A stretch of DNA of 64,000 nucleotides, taken from Galerina marginata. Lineage: Eukaryota > Basidiomycota > Agaricomycetes > Agaricales > Galerinaceae. Where the stretch lies: positions 682,001 to 746,000 of the forward strand of contig JAECYW010000006.1 of the NCBI GenBank assembly GCA_023014335.1, given 5' to 3'. Made by a program: the position numbers and the translations under genes. Of the stretch, positions 1 to 12,051 are shown in pieces (positions within the stretch are counted from its first letter, which is position 1; each line of letters opens with the position of its first letter). The notes beneath the pieces are model-generated. The model did no database searches, was not told the origin of the DNA, and worked only from the letters and a program-made list of their open reading frames with translations.

Positions 1-94
1 ATGTTTGTTCAGTTTACTGCACCTGAACTAATACCCGTTCCCTGAAGCCGTTACTAATGCACGATGCTGCCCTCTCACCTCCTCGTATGTTTGG

Positions 95-2136
95 CTAGGT
101 GAGATCAATCACCTCTATGGAATTGTCACGTCTGATTGACGGCTTGGTCTCCTTTAGGTTGGAGGCTATCGCAGAACTATCCCCGGTAACACTGGCAGAT
201 CGCTCTTGCTCGGTAAGGTCAATAAAGCCTTCAGAAGTTCCCATGCCAGCTGACGGTTTTGACGCCATAAAGTTGACAACATCCATGGGAACTCCTTCGC
301 AAGTTAACGAATCGTGCGCCATGGCCGTATAGGCGCCAACATGCTGCACCGCTTCGGGGGAAAGACTCGCATTGCTCTGATCCTGCCGGATCCGCTTTCG
401 GAGTGGCTTTCCCGATGACTCTGTCTCTTGATTATGGGCAATGGCATCGACAGCCTTTTTCTTCGATCCAGCCATCCCTGTATCTTTGGACAAAGTGGGC
501 ATATTAAGGCTTGTGGTATGTCGTTTTTTGCGTTTACTGGTGGGCTCTTTTGTCTGAATAACATTTGCGGGAAGAAAGTCATCTGAAGCCCAGACACCAA
601 GTGGTTCAAGTTGGTCGGTGCTGTATCCTCGGCCCATCAAGTGGATGAAGGTTTCGACTGAAATCATCAGCCTGGGTTGGAGGCCCAATGCACTGAACTG
701 TCCCTTTCGAGTCTTTCGGCCAGCCGACAACACTTTCGCCTGGACATTCGGGGTCGCCAGTACTTTATTTTTGGGATCGTAAAAGAGGAGCGGCTATTGG
801 TTTCAATGAGTACTAAATATTTCATACCATGTATTACAGCGTCACTTACAGAGAATAACATTTGTGCAAATATCCCTTCCCACAGGTGGCTGCGTAACTT
901 ATCCTTCAGCACGGCCTCGTCTTTCCACCCAAAATTATCATGGCAAAATTGTGCTATCTTGGCAATGGAAGGCTCGCGTGTTTTCCAATCGTTTTGAGAT
1001 GGGATCTTTTGGGTGCTAGACCATGAAGTGAGTGGTTTACTGTAAAGGTCAAGAATTTTCTGATTAGGGAAATTGTTAGGAAATTGAGCAGCGAGGCTTG
1101 GATAATGAGCGCCGAGTTTCCCTTGTATGTTTTCCCTCAGCTCTGCGCAAATTTGATCCCGAAGACGAGGCAAAAAAATGTCTGAGTCTTCATTCCTTTG
1201 AATGGCTTCAAGTAACTGATCCCCGAATCCGCATCTTGCCAGTCCGAGCGCAACAATACGACCACAGCCACGAACACCGTCTTCATAGTCGCCTCCACTG
1301 AGCAATGCAAAGAGGAGCAGTCCACCCAATGTCAACGAAAGCTGGCGGTCAACAGAATTTAAAGTATAAAGAACCATTTCGTCGTCGTAGGTAGTTTTGC
1401 CCTGTTTTGGTATGCTAAATTGAAACGTGAACATCACGAAGATGGACAGTGAAACTTTAATTGCCTTCGAAGAATGACTGGAGCACCGAATACGAGTATA
1501 TCACTGTCACTTGTGATAACTCCGTCGATGAGTCCTTGATGATTGAGTTGCGCCAATTCTGCTTCTGCTTCTCCCGGTGCCTTTCAAGTTTATCATCATC
1601 AGATAAATGTTATGGTAGTTGTTTCCAATCCAAAGCACCTTGTAGTGATAGTATCCGAAATCTGTAACCAGCTCGATGGCCTGAGCAGTCCACCATATTT
1701 CCTTGTCAATCACTTTGACTCCACGTTTGATTCCAGGCCGACCACTCCCATCCAAAATAAAGATGAGTGTAGCTGCTCCTTTCCGCAAACCACATAGTTT
1801 ACTGAAAAAAATACGGACAGCTCCGCCTTGAAACTGACCGTGTACACCTGCTGCCAAGGTTGCAGCGGTGCACTCGCACATCATAGCTCTGGGTAAATCT
1901 TTTAGTTGAGATGATACAAACCACAGAAATACGCACCTCATATCAACACCTAGAATAAGATTCCTGTTTTCTGTGTTCTTTTTCTGGACAGCTTCTCTTG
2001 TAGTAAACGCACGGAATGAAACTCGTTCTGCGGTAGGCTTGACAGTCTTTGTTAATATAAGAAGAAATGAGTACCCCTTCTTTGGTGTAAATACGAATGA
2101 AATATTATTTACCTCCCACAATCCAGTAATGCCCAT
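95..2136 (-). CDS. XPG/GEN1-like structure-specific endonuclease, six exons, 590 aa
   Basis: Predicted Mg-dependent flap or Holliday-junction nuclease of the XPG/Rad2 family, nuclear by family. Exons (minus): 2136-2113, 2046-1937, 1888-1639, 1580-1456, 1414-850, 793-95; lengths sum to 591 codons. The XPG N domain begins MGITGLWE and has GVDM (first catalytic Asp) and [14 protein letters not shown]. The XPG-I domain has PGEAEAELA and [10 protein letters not shown], giving the acidic ExE and DxD residues, followed by a helix-hairpin region [17 protein letters not shown]. The C-terminal third is basic and disordered and carries FIDLTEQE and a terminal EVIDLT, both resembling SUMO-interaction motifs. 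An apparent frame change near 800 is a good 56-nt intron (GTAAGT...AATAG), not a frameshift. The 41-nt intron at 1415-1455 is unusually short. It is 166 bp downstream of the transposase-like gene, same strand. Closest type is GEN1/Yen1; basidiomycetes have many diverged paralogues. Confidence 0.85.
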
Positions 2137-2302
2137 TGAAATAATGTTTGTAGAGGTGAAGGTTTGGTCTAAGGGACTGAGACATGATTGTGATAATGTC
2201 GCTTGATAGTGTCACTTGGTTTGGTTGACGGCAAATGCTATTCAAGAGTAGACTACAATTATTAACAAGGACATATTTACTACTACTAATATGGATCTAT
2301 AT

Positions 2303-5300
2303 CTACTCTAAACAACCAATTCGTAAGTACTTTATGCTGTCAATTTCAACCAGCAGAGAAGAAGAAGCGGCAGCCTGTTCTGCTGGAATTTCAAGGTCAT
2401 ACAAGCGGAAGAGCGACTGGCCAGTCTCTATGCGAATGCGTGATGCGAGTAAACGAGAGAAGGCTTCATCCTCCATTGAATATTCACCCTCGGTTACAGC
2501 ACGGTCAACCACTTTGTCGTAGAGTTGACGAATCATCGACAGGAAGGAGAGTGGATGGAAATGTGTACCACTCGTGAAAATACCAGCAGGTTGCGGCCAA
2601 TCAGGTAGCGGACCGTCATTAGAATCGACCTTTGCCTTCTGGCGAACACCATCTGAGCAATACCCTTTCTTGTGGTTCTCAACAGACCCTGTGGGTCCTG
2701 GGTACATGATGGTTTTGCAGCGAGAGCACGCCGCAGCCTTTCGCTAAATAATTTTCATAAGAATGAGAACACAATGAGTTGGGGAAGACTGGACTTACTA
2801 CTAACTTCCCTGCAGCAGCAGCAGGTAGCGTATTGGATGCAAAAGATTCCGACTTCACAAGTGAGACCGCATGGCAATGTTTTTGCCAAAAGTGGTCAGT
2901 TTTACTCTGACGTGCTATCAACACAAATCAGTTCTCGAGTTCATAGACTAACACTTGTCAACTTACAGACAAAGTCATTTGTAGCCAGCCGCTTGGCAAT
3001 TCTTGGTTCAACTTCAGCGAGCTTGTCAATTAACGCACGAGGGTTCTTCTTAACCGCTTCAGGTAAGCCTTTTGCCGCTCGATCCTTTGCCAGCGCCTCG
3101 TTAAAAAGTTTAGTGGCGGCAACCCACTTCTGCGAATTCATTGTAAATGATGACCACTGATGAGTTGAGCGCATATCCATGAACAAGAAGAATTCCTCGC
3201 CACGCTCGACAACTAAGCTGCGAGGGTTGATGGTGGTGCCGGCAGAAAAAATAATCTCGGAGCGTGTGAGTCGTGAGTGTAAAGGAAGGGGCAGCTGGGT
3301 GTTGAGAGAAGTAATGGATGCATTTGCATGCGTGGTTGGCACCTTTTTAGGAAATAAACGAGGTTTCTTGAATTTGAAAAGGCCTTGATCTGCAGATTCA
3401 GTAGCATCCACGTCGTCGGGTACTGCACAATCAACATCCATCTAAAATATAAGTCAGTCCAACCATTCAAAGGCTTATGGAAAGTACTAACCACTTCATC
3501 TACTTCTGGTGAGCTCGGTAAGTCGTCGAGTAGCTGCTCTGAGTTTCCGATGCAAACTCTCTTTCTTGGAGGTTCAGGAGAATCACCTTCCAAGGCGATT
3601 TGTGATGCTTTTCGCTTTGACTCCAAATCCATCCCAGAGCCGACACCACCTCTTGCAGCTTGCAGATGGCCATTCTCTCTACCAGAAGATTGAGCGGTGA
3701 CAGAAAGCAGGCTGGGATCAATATTAAATTGAGTTGAAAGATCCTCGTCATGGCCTTCATCCAATGTACGCCGTGAAAGTTCTTGCAGAATGGGGTCGTC
3801 GGTGTCTTCAAGTTCTTCTTTAATTTCTAGAAGTCCGCCAAACGATTCGGTGTGATCGGATGGAACTAATCCAAAAACCTCATTCGTTTCAACATCTTGG
3901 AACGTCGGCAATGGAGAAAGAGTGTCCTTCACAGATTGCAGTTGTCGGTCAAGCAGCGAGTTGAATGAAACAGCCAGGTGTTTGATGAGGTTTACGTGGT
4001 GGCAGCCGGACGAAAATTTGATCAGAAGGTCTGTTGATGATGACTGCCTTCGTTGTTCCTGGTGCGCAAGAAAGACCCGGATGTTTCGCCGCAAGACAAA
4101 GTCATGAGCAAGTGCCGCATACATCTCGATTCCGCTTGGCTGAGCTCGTTGCAGGGAGTTCCAACCTTTATGCGAGCCTTCGATTCGGCTGCCGTCTGAG
4201 GCAACGTCTTGGCGAAACCGAGCTAAGCAGCCTTTCCTGACATGTGCGAGTTGGTCTGCATGCATCTGAGCTCAATGATATATTAATTATATTTGACCAG
4301 AAGAGTTGAATTCACGAACCTTCGGTGCCGCCGCTGACCAAACAGAACCCTTTAGAGACCATTTCTCGTACGCCGCACAGAGCCGGTTCTCTTGCTCTTC
4401 CTTGGGCCAATATTTCGCAAGACGACCATTTCCAGAACCTGACTCCAGTATTGCGTCACGTATATCTTGGGCAACTTCACTGCGATGTGGATTTTTTGTG
4501 CCATTACTGACAGTAGTAAGGTATCTATAGTGTTGTTAGCTCAAACTTTAAAGCCTGAAAAGAAACCTACCTCATCATAAAATGGTACACATCAAGAACA
4601 ATCTGAATTGTTGGGATGGCGTCAGTTACGGACCGTCGAATTTGGCAGCAGTTGTCAGCAACGAGAATCTCGGGCAGGGCAATTCCAAGAGCTTTACATC
4701 TTTCGGTGTACTGCTCAAGGAGTTCGCGGATTTCTGCCGGTGACTGGCTTTGACAGAATCGCTGATTTGGGGTTGTGGTTGGTGTGAAGGTGAGTGTGGG
4801 AGATTAGATTAGATACGTACCCATGCGAGAATTTCGTTCAACTCGTTGATTACGCTTAATATCCCACCTTTCATCAACTTCACTCTTGTTTTGTTCGTGT
4901 CAATAACAACCGCCTTTGCTGCCGACTTGAATGTATTGTCGAGCGACAGTGCGATGCCTGACTCGATTTATGTAAGTTTTAAATCTCAACAGCGCATGTG
5001 GATAGATTGTTCTGACCTGTCCGTGTTTTGCAGTAAGAAGTAGACTCGCCTTTGCGAGTTTTCTTGACGAACTCCAGATAGATATCGGTGATCATATCGT
5101 GAGTGATACAGTTATCATTGTATCCATCTGGATCATCCCACCCCGAGAATTTCTGCAGGGCAAGAGGTTGAAATATGTTCTGCTTTCTGGCCGCAAATGC
5201 AGAAAGGAACTCAAGCATCTGCTGATGGTACTCAAGTAGATGGAGTTCTGGAGAAATCTGTAAGCATTTAGGGCATAATATAAGAAGAATAACTCACGTT

Positions 5301-6246
5301 TTATGTGCTCTTCCAGCCCTGCAGATGTCGTGGATGGACGTATTTCAGTAATCAGGTCAAACAGCTCATGGGTCACTGCTGAACGGCTCATAAAGTATGG
5401 AACAGTTCCTATCGTAGCCCATCACGCCAGTGAGTTTTTTTGTTTTGTTTCCGAAAGGTGGAATTAAACTGACTGGGAATCTTCCAGTGCTCCCATTTTT
5501 CCCAGAAAAACTTGTTTGTTGTAGCAAAACACGATTTTTTCTCTTTTTCATTTGACCCACCCTTCCCATATTTCGCTTGGCAGGGCTTACAGCGAAGTTG
5601 ATATCCGAGCGATCGTTCCTCGCGATGCAGACCATGAACCTCACGAGGACCCGTTGCTGTCCATCCATCCCAAAGGACGTCCTTCGAATCACACTGCGGG
5701 CATTGTGTCAATTCCAAACCGGGATAATAGACAGGGTGGATGACTGTCAACGGCTTGATGTAGGCTGTATCCGGTAAGATATTTGGTTGCACTTCACGCT
5801 TTGCTAGGTGATAATATGTCGGCGGTAGGAAACGCGGGCCTAAAAGAGGTATATCCTTCTTGAGAGGCGGTGATGCAGTACGTGCACCTGCATTGCCATG
5901 AACCGAGGTTTCGCGATGAATATAATTGACATATTCAACAACCGCAGCCTCCCACTGTAATTGAAGGGCATGCTTTGACTGGTTCTCCCGATTCTTCTTC
6001 CAGCTCTCTACCCGATGCAAGACCTGCAGCAGAACTCGGTAAGCTGGCCTTCCACCAAACTCTTTTGGAACATACTTTCTGATTCCACTCCCTCTCAAAC
6101 AGTTTTCTTTCTGACACGCTGCTCTGCAGGTTCTTCAAAACATTTCGGATAAAAACAGGCTCAAAAACGTCTCCTGAGACTGGCATTAAGAAAACAGTAT
6201 GGGGGGATAAAGCAGGGAGGTTGTCCCCTTCGGCTCTACGTGTCAT
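2303..6246 (-). CDS. Transposase-like protein with zinc clusters and DDE-like core, multi-exon
   Basis: Large multi-exon gene; exon edges were not all resolved, so the span is approximate. In order: an N-terminal zinc cluster CPQC...RCKPC (about 5710-5580) with WDGWTATGPREVHGLHRE between; a helical part with FVKKTRKGES; an RNase-H-like core with SLDNTFKSAAKAVVIDTN (about 4950-4900), ILVADNC (about 4660) and VLDVYHFMMRYL (about 4590), which I read as candidate catalytic Asp residues; then DGSRIEGSHKGWNSLQR (about 4190-4150), a candidate Glu. A disordered linker follows, then a second zinc cluster CSRCKTIMYPGP...HKKGYC (about 2730-2655). This layout recalls gene families expanded in Agaricomycetes. 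I cannot name the family with certainty (a DUF6729-type match is worth testing), and it is not KDZ-like. No stop interrupts the conserved blocks, so it may be active or domesticated. No terminal repeats were found. Confidence 0.7.
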
Positions 6247-6537
6247 ATTCTCCCTAGTCGATCATTAATTCACTTCCCGATCACTTCATTCTTTATTTCT
6301 TTGCCTAACCTTCCAACTTTCCAAGCAGCAATGGACTACAAATAATTTATTTTTGAGGTATTGAGAAAAAATCGAGTGAAAACCTTATGAGATTACAAGT
6401 TATCGCAGATGAACACCAGATACAGTGGTACACAAGAAAGAATGTACACAAGAAAGAACGTGCAGACGGAACAGAGAATGAGGCACCAAAATGAAGGATA
6501 CATGGCAATGCATAAAGATAAAATTTATCTAGTGCAC

Positions 6538-7109
6538 CTAATTGGATTCTTCGTCGAGTTTGGGTTGCTCAGCTGAGAAACCATTAACGAGGACCTAGCC
6601 AAACAATTTGGAAGATAGATAGATCAGTCACAAATTTATCAGGGATAGAAAGCCGGAGACTTACAATAGGTGCTGGGGATGTCGAAGGCGTTGGCGTAAG
6701 ACAAAGCGGAGGCGAAGAACTGTATTGCAAAGTTGGCGACGACGACTGAGATTGCAAGTGGCTGCGAGCTCGGTTGTCCATGACCGCCGATGGACCAGCT
6801 TCATGACGAGCGGCGGAAGCTTTGAAGTGATCAGCAAAGACTGGAAAGAGAAAGAAATAAACGCACCGGCATTGACTTCGGCCTCCCGTTGCTCCCTCTG
6901 GAGTGCTCTTCGCCGGAACCTCTCGTCTCGAGCCCTTCGTTTGGCTTCGGCAGCTTGATGGGCAGCTTGATGGGTTTACAATATAAGCACTGAAGATATT
7001 AAAAAAACAAGTGCTGACCTTCAATCCTCTGGGTTCTTTCTCGTTTTAAAGCCCGTGCCTGGGCTCGTTGGACGCGATTGCGCACCTTTTGTGGGATGTT
7101 GTGATGCAT
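6538..7109 (-). CDS. Small arginine-rich protein, four exons, 133 aa, function unknown
   Basis: Exons (minus) 7109-7019, 6965-6867, 6819-6665, 6594-6538 total 134 codons, with GT-AG introns of 53, 47 and 70 nt. Two of the introns have CTGAT branch-like sequences. The N-terminal half is strongly basic and helical (QRAQARALKRERTQR, then AKRRARDERFRRRALQREQR). The C-terminal half is Ser/Pro-rich and ends acidic (QPKLDEESN). The helix could bind nucleic acid or form a coiled coil, but no family is recognised. The start is an ATG in an acceptable context. An upstream open segment at 7347-7126 could be a 5' exon, but no splice there keeps phase. It lies upstream of the transposase-like gene on the same strand, so it could belong to the same element; that is inference. 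Confidence 0.6.
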
Positions 7110-10100
7110 AGAGCGAAGGCAAGATCTAAGAGAGATAGTGATAATGATTAGAAGCGGTGGCTTGAAAGTAAATTGGGCTGCCTACAGTGCGTCCTGTGCT
7201 GGAAATTGTGGGGATTTTCGAGGTCTGTGAAACGCGTCGTGGGTGTTCTTTTACCATGCCGGGTCTCGAATTTGCAGAGGCTCGATCCCTTCGATCTCGA
7301 GAACAGCATGACGAATGACTGTCTGAGGGTGTTTGTGCTCGTCGCACCGGGTTAACGGTTCCGCAGGGTGGTGCTGGGGTCTTCGTCGAAAGGGCACTGG
7401 CTCGAGTCAGTGGTTCGTCTTCGTTGGGTCGGTGTGACGATCAAGTAACGAGCCGTTTTTGGCCATCATGTGTCCCACTGGGTCGATATTCGGTCATTCG
7501 GTTTTGAAATCGGTCCTTCGGTCAAACTCGGTCCTGGCTACCCGTTTTGGAAATCCCTTGGGATGGCGAAGCTGCCCCGGATCCCAAGAATTAACAGATG
7601 AAACTTTGGAAACAACATCCAATTCATCAGAAACATTTCGGAAACGCCGAAATGTCACTCTTGTCCGCACGAAAATCGAGAAAATCCCCCCGGAGCAACC
7701 GTTCCGAGGCCGAAAATGCTCCTGATCCGATCAAATAGTCAAATATAGTAATTTTCTGAATCTAAAATTTCGGCGACCGTACGCAGGGTCACACCCCCTG
7801 CCGAATTGTTCGAAATCGCACAGTAGCTTCGGGATGACTAATACAAATCTCGCCACCCTCTCGCCACCCTAATTTAGAAATTTCGGCTCGCCACCTGGCG
7901 ATCGCCAGGTGGCGAGGCATGCTGTGGCGAGATGGCGAGGTTGAGCCAACGTCACTACTCAGGGGATACCAAGGGCGCTCTCATCGGGCGTCGTTGTTCG
8001 ACGTGGCATCAGAGCAGGCGAGGAGGTTGTCCTTGGCCTAGAATGATATGACAGGAATGCGTGATTTGCCTGCGCTTCTCAAACTCTAAGGACGTTCAGG
8101 TGAGTTTCTCTCCCTTTTTCGAGTTTATCACACGATATTCACGCTTTCACGAACGTTCTTTTGCTTCAAACTCGAACTCGATTTTAACGCCGACGTTGAA
8201 CTTCGCCCGAAAGTCAAGACGAAACCCTACACACGTCCCACACCCACCCAGCCTTCAACGGATTCAGCATCTTCCCACCAACTGCTCAACATCCTTCCGC
8301 AACCCCTCCGCAACATTAAATACCTGCACCAAGCGGAAGCGGGGGTTCGAGGTAGGTTAAATGACCACATCCCTTTTGGTGGTGAAGTGGACGTTTGAAA
8401 TTGCCAATGGGCAGAAGACGCAGCTTCGGCCATTGCTCAAAATCTTTGTTTTCAGTCCCGCTGACCGCTACATCCTACCCCGAGCTTAAGGAAGATGACT
8501 CAAAGACAGGTGAAAGCAGTGGGCGAGTCAAAGGATATTGAACTTCTGGATTGGGGTGAGGATCTCCGCAGAAGGTCGACGCTTCAAGTATGTTTTGCTT
8601 AATTTATTCATTTTCTTATTTTTTTCTTTCTGCGATTTCTCCATAGGAACCTAGAACTGACGGCTCATATTCCGTCTCTAGGTCCTAACCCACTATCACC
8701 ATCGAAAGTTTCGCCACCGCCAATTACTTCACATCGTGGTTGCTACTAGGCAGGCGAGCCTGAGTCCAGGGCTTGGGAATGGGCCAGGGTATTCGAATCG
8801 AGGATGATCAGAGGATGATCAGCCTTATCAGAGTATGGGTTTTTGCTCTCGTCCGTATCACCAAGAGCCGATGGTTGATAATTTTGTATCATAGGTGATA
8901 AGGAACCCCATCTCCAAGGTAAACGCGAACGTAACCTGGAGGAGGCAATGGTCATGCTGCCCTTCGCCTTCCAGCGTCCGTATTCCCGGGAATGCCAACA
9001 CGGCATCGACCCACTCAATGTCTTCCATGAGAAAAGTTAAAACTCACTCACACAGTTCTAGCCAGACGCCGCTACTCGCACTTTCGATGCCGTGATGTTC
9101 ACTCGAATTTCTTAGGTCTTCTTGATCCTGATACTTATTTCAAAGTAGAACTTCGTACGTCTTCGACTTACTGTCAACCATAATTCATATTTTCTATGCT
9201 TTATTTTGTCTGATCTTAAGACTTTCACGACATGACCATGTCACAGCAAGAAAAGCAAGCATCTGAATTGGTGAAAACTGAATGATCAGTACTTGTGCTA
9301 AGTGAAAAATGCGCTGGTTTGTGGCATGTGCTATCCTGTGCTATCTGTGGTTTGATCATTCTCGTTATATATCGTCCTTCTCCATCCTTTGTGTCGTTGG
9401 TCCGGTGGCGATCATATGTTGGCCTGCTTCCGGAACGGGCCTTTATATTAAGCGCCATGTATTGCCCATGCACCCGCTTCTCCTGACTATCACTGCTAAA
9501 TAGGTACCCGTCGAACCCGTTCGAAAGCGTTTCACCTCAACTGTAACCACGCTGTTGCGTATTTTTACCACCCGGATCTCCACGTCCCCTTGAGCATTCT
9601 CGGAAGCTACAGACAAGTTCAAGCAGCAGAAATACTTGGAACGGATCGTTGAGGCTAAGGTGTTCTCTGGCTCATGGGCGCTAAATTCTAAATGCGAAAG
9701 CGAAGTGGTTGCGTTGTGCGTTTCGCGCTTGATCGACATGGGTCCTCTATCTTGTGAAGCCAGATTTTAGTTACGTTTTCCAAACAGCGGGGTACATGTA
9801 ACCAAGTTTCCTACATATCATCATTGATTGACGTGAGCATTCTATTTTGAATTCAGAATTCCTTTTCCGTCTGAGAAACGACATATGTACATGGAACCGC
9901 ATATTTAGATCATGTCAACTACAGCAGTTTTAGGTTTTCTCGATTCATACATCGGAAAGGGAGCTCTCGTCTTTTCTATGAAGGTACATTCCTATTACGA
10001 ATTTGGGAAAAGATTCTACGAAAAAGGAAGTCGCTATTCGCCTTCTAACGTCAAACTATAAGAAAAGAAAGTTACCCGCGAGCCAAAGAACGTACACGTC

Positions 10101-12051
10101 CACGGTGCATCTTTCGATAGCGATCACGATGGGGAAATTACTGATCATAACTGATGTCGTTGGTCTTGTGGACGACGCCAAGATCGGTTTTAAAGAATCC
10201 TGGATAATTATTTCCCTGGACTCGCTTTATTTTCGTGTGCTAACACTCCCTATATATTTTCCAGGCCACTCCTCCCAAGTATAGTATGTTTTCGGTGAAG
10301 ACATATTTTTCCTGATGCTTTCTCGGAAAATACTGGTTATTTTCTGGGATTTCTGAGCGGTAGTCAATGCGTAAACTCTTCCGTGGCCTTCCCTAATGCA
10401 AATTTATATATAGCAACAGATTTACCGCTAGGAAACTTGAGTACTCATCATCTTTTTCCCAACTCGAAATCTACGAATTTGGAAATGGTATCCTTTACTT
10501 ACTACTGAACTTTTCCGACAGTTACTCGGGTAGACCCGCTGAGGCCATCTTCGGGCAGGTAGGTCGGCCTCGAAAAACCCAATTTTGCAATGAAAATAGG
10601 CAAAGCCACTAATATTTTTCGGCCTCACAGCCTATGTTCAGAATCCACGTCCCGCCACCCCCGGGCCCCTTGCTATTCAAATATTCGTTGATTCTAAGGT
10701 ACCGAGAACGCTCTCGTGTGATGTTCTCAAACTAAGTTTTTTTCAGAGATGGTTCGATCCATCGCCTGTGATCCATCGCCTAGGGATAGGAAAGATAAAG
10801 AAGCAGAGAGCTGAAGGATGTCAATGGCAAGTATGAGCCGAGAGGTGATAAGTTTATTTTGACCTCGTCACCAGAGGTGAAATGCATGACTATCAGTGTT
10901 GCCAGGCCTCAACTCGAGCCCGGATGGCTTTCGCTCATAACACGGCTTCAGTTGGATTTTGGGAAAAAAAATGGTATCCGTTCATAGTTCTCGTCGTCGT
11001 CGACTATTATTTACTCTCAAAGATTGGCCTCACAAATCCAGCCAATGCTCGATATGGCATCATCTATTGAAAGCGGCTGGTACTTGAAAGAAGAACGCGA
11101 TGGCTGGATAGCCGAGATTATCGGCGTCGCCGGTCGGTAGTGCCAAGCCATCGGAACCTGTTTCATCATAAAATATTAAAAATGACCGGGAGATTTTCTA
11201 CGAACATGGGTTTGCCAATTACCTCAAACGGATGGGCACGAGACTACTTACTGGCTGACTTGGTATCCGGCGCCCCTTACAAGTCGGCGGTTCCGTTGTA
11301 ATAAATTAGTCGACAGCGGGAGTTCAAGAAAAAATGGATTTGAAATGTCGTTGATGATGAGAGTTCAGCATGGCGGTCTCAAGCAGTAATTTCCAGCCTT
11401 CAAATACGAGGGATAAAGCGTAACTTTGCATAAAAAACATGATTTTGGAAACGTCGAATATCACCAGCAAATGTTTAAATCGCCGACTTGTACGTACGGC
11501 GCGCCTGACTGATCAGCGGTCGACCATAGCCTTTCCCGATAGGTATGTACATGCGTGAATGGCGCTTAAAAATAGAATTACCAGTATCCCACATGCTCCA
11601 GGTAAATCACGTTACACCGCAGAAATTACCTGGGTTATGTGCTTGGCGCTCAAAAGTATACTTAGAAGGCATAAGACTCGTCAAAGTGGCTGGCAAGGCG
11701 TTGGACTTTCAACCAAGCTTTCGATAGCCTGAAAGATTTAGAATTTCTAACCTGAGGAGTCATCCGAATCGTGCAAAAACTGTCCTGCGTTGGCGTGGCT
11801 AGGGACCATAGGGAATGGACTGGAATGGATGGTTCGTTGGACGCTTAATTTAGATGTGGTGTGGAGTGTGGTATTGGCTACGACCTATCTCCCATCACCT
11901 ACCCTTATTCTGGGTCGTTCAAAAATGTAGATCAAAATGTCGTCGGCAGAAGCGCGGCTGCTGTACCTGTTTGAAATCGAAGGAGGCGAGAAAAGCAATA
12001 TAACGTGAAACGACCATTGTAACAGACCTACTTCTCCACCTCCCGTACACT
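7110..12051. other. Gene-poor stretch, no supportable gene
   Basis: About 5 kb with only short ORFs on both strands and frequent stops. GC-rich repeat-like sequence at 7480-7950 includes repeated TCGCCACCCT units and a perfect palindrome (listed separately). A short open piece at 8494-8590 ending before a GT could be an exon relic, but nothing joins it. The rest looks like decayed, AT-leaning intergenic or transposon-derived DNA. Confidence 0.5.
7887..7916. repeat. Perfect 30-bp palindrome
   Basis: The 15-nt left half CTCGCCACCTGGCGA is followed at once by its exact reverse complement, with no spacer. It lies among several TCGCCACC copies (7850-7940), so it may be an end-to-end junction of a family of short GC-rich repeats or a protein-binding or cruciform site. 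Confidence 0.85.

Noticed and set aside
667..850. Apparent frameshift in the XPG-like gene
   Set aside because: A GTAAGT...AATAG intron of 56 nt (849-794) restores the frame and keeps phase.
2303..6246. KDZ-type transposase
   Set aside because: Motifs differ from KDZ (no Kyakuja/Dileera-like core seen); zinc clusters are of another type.
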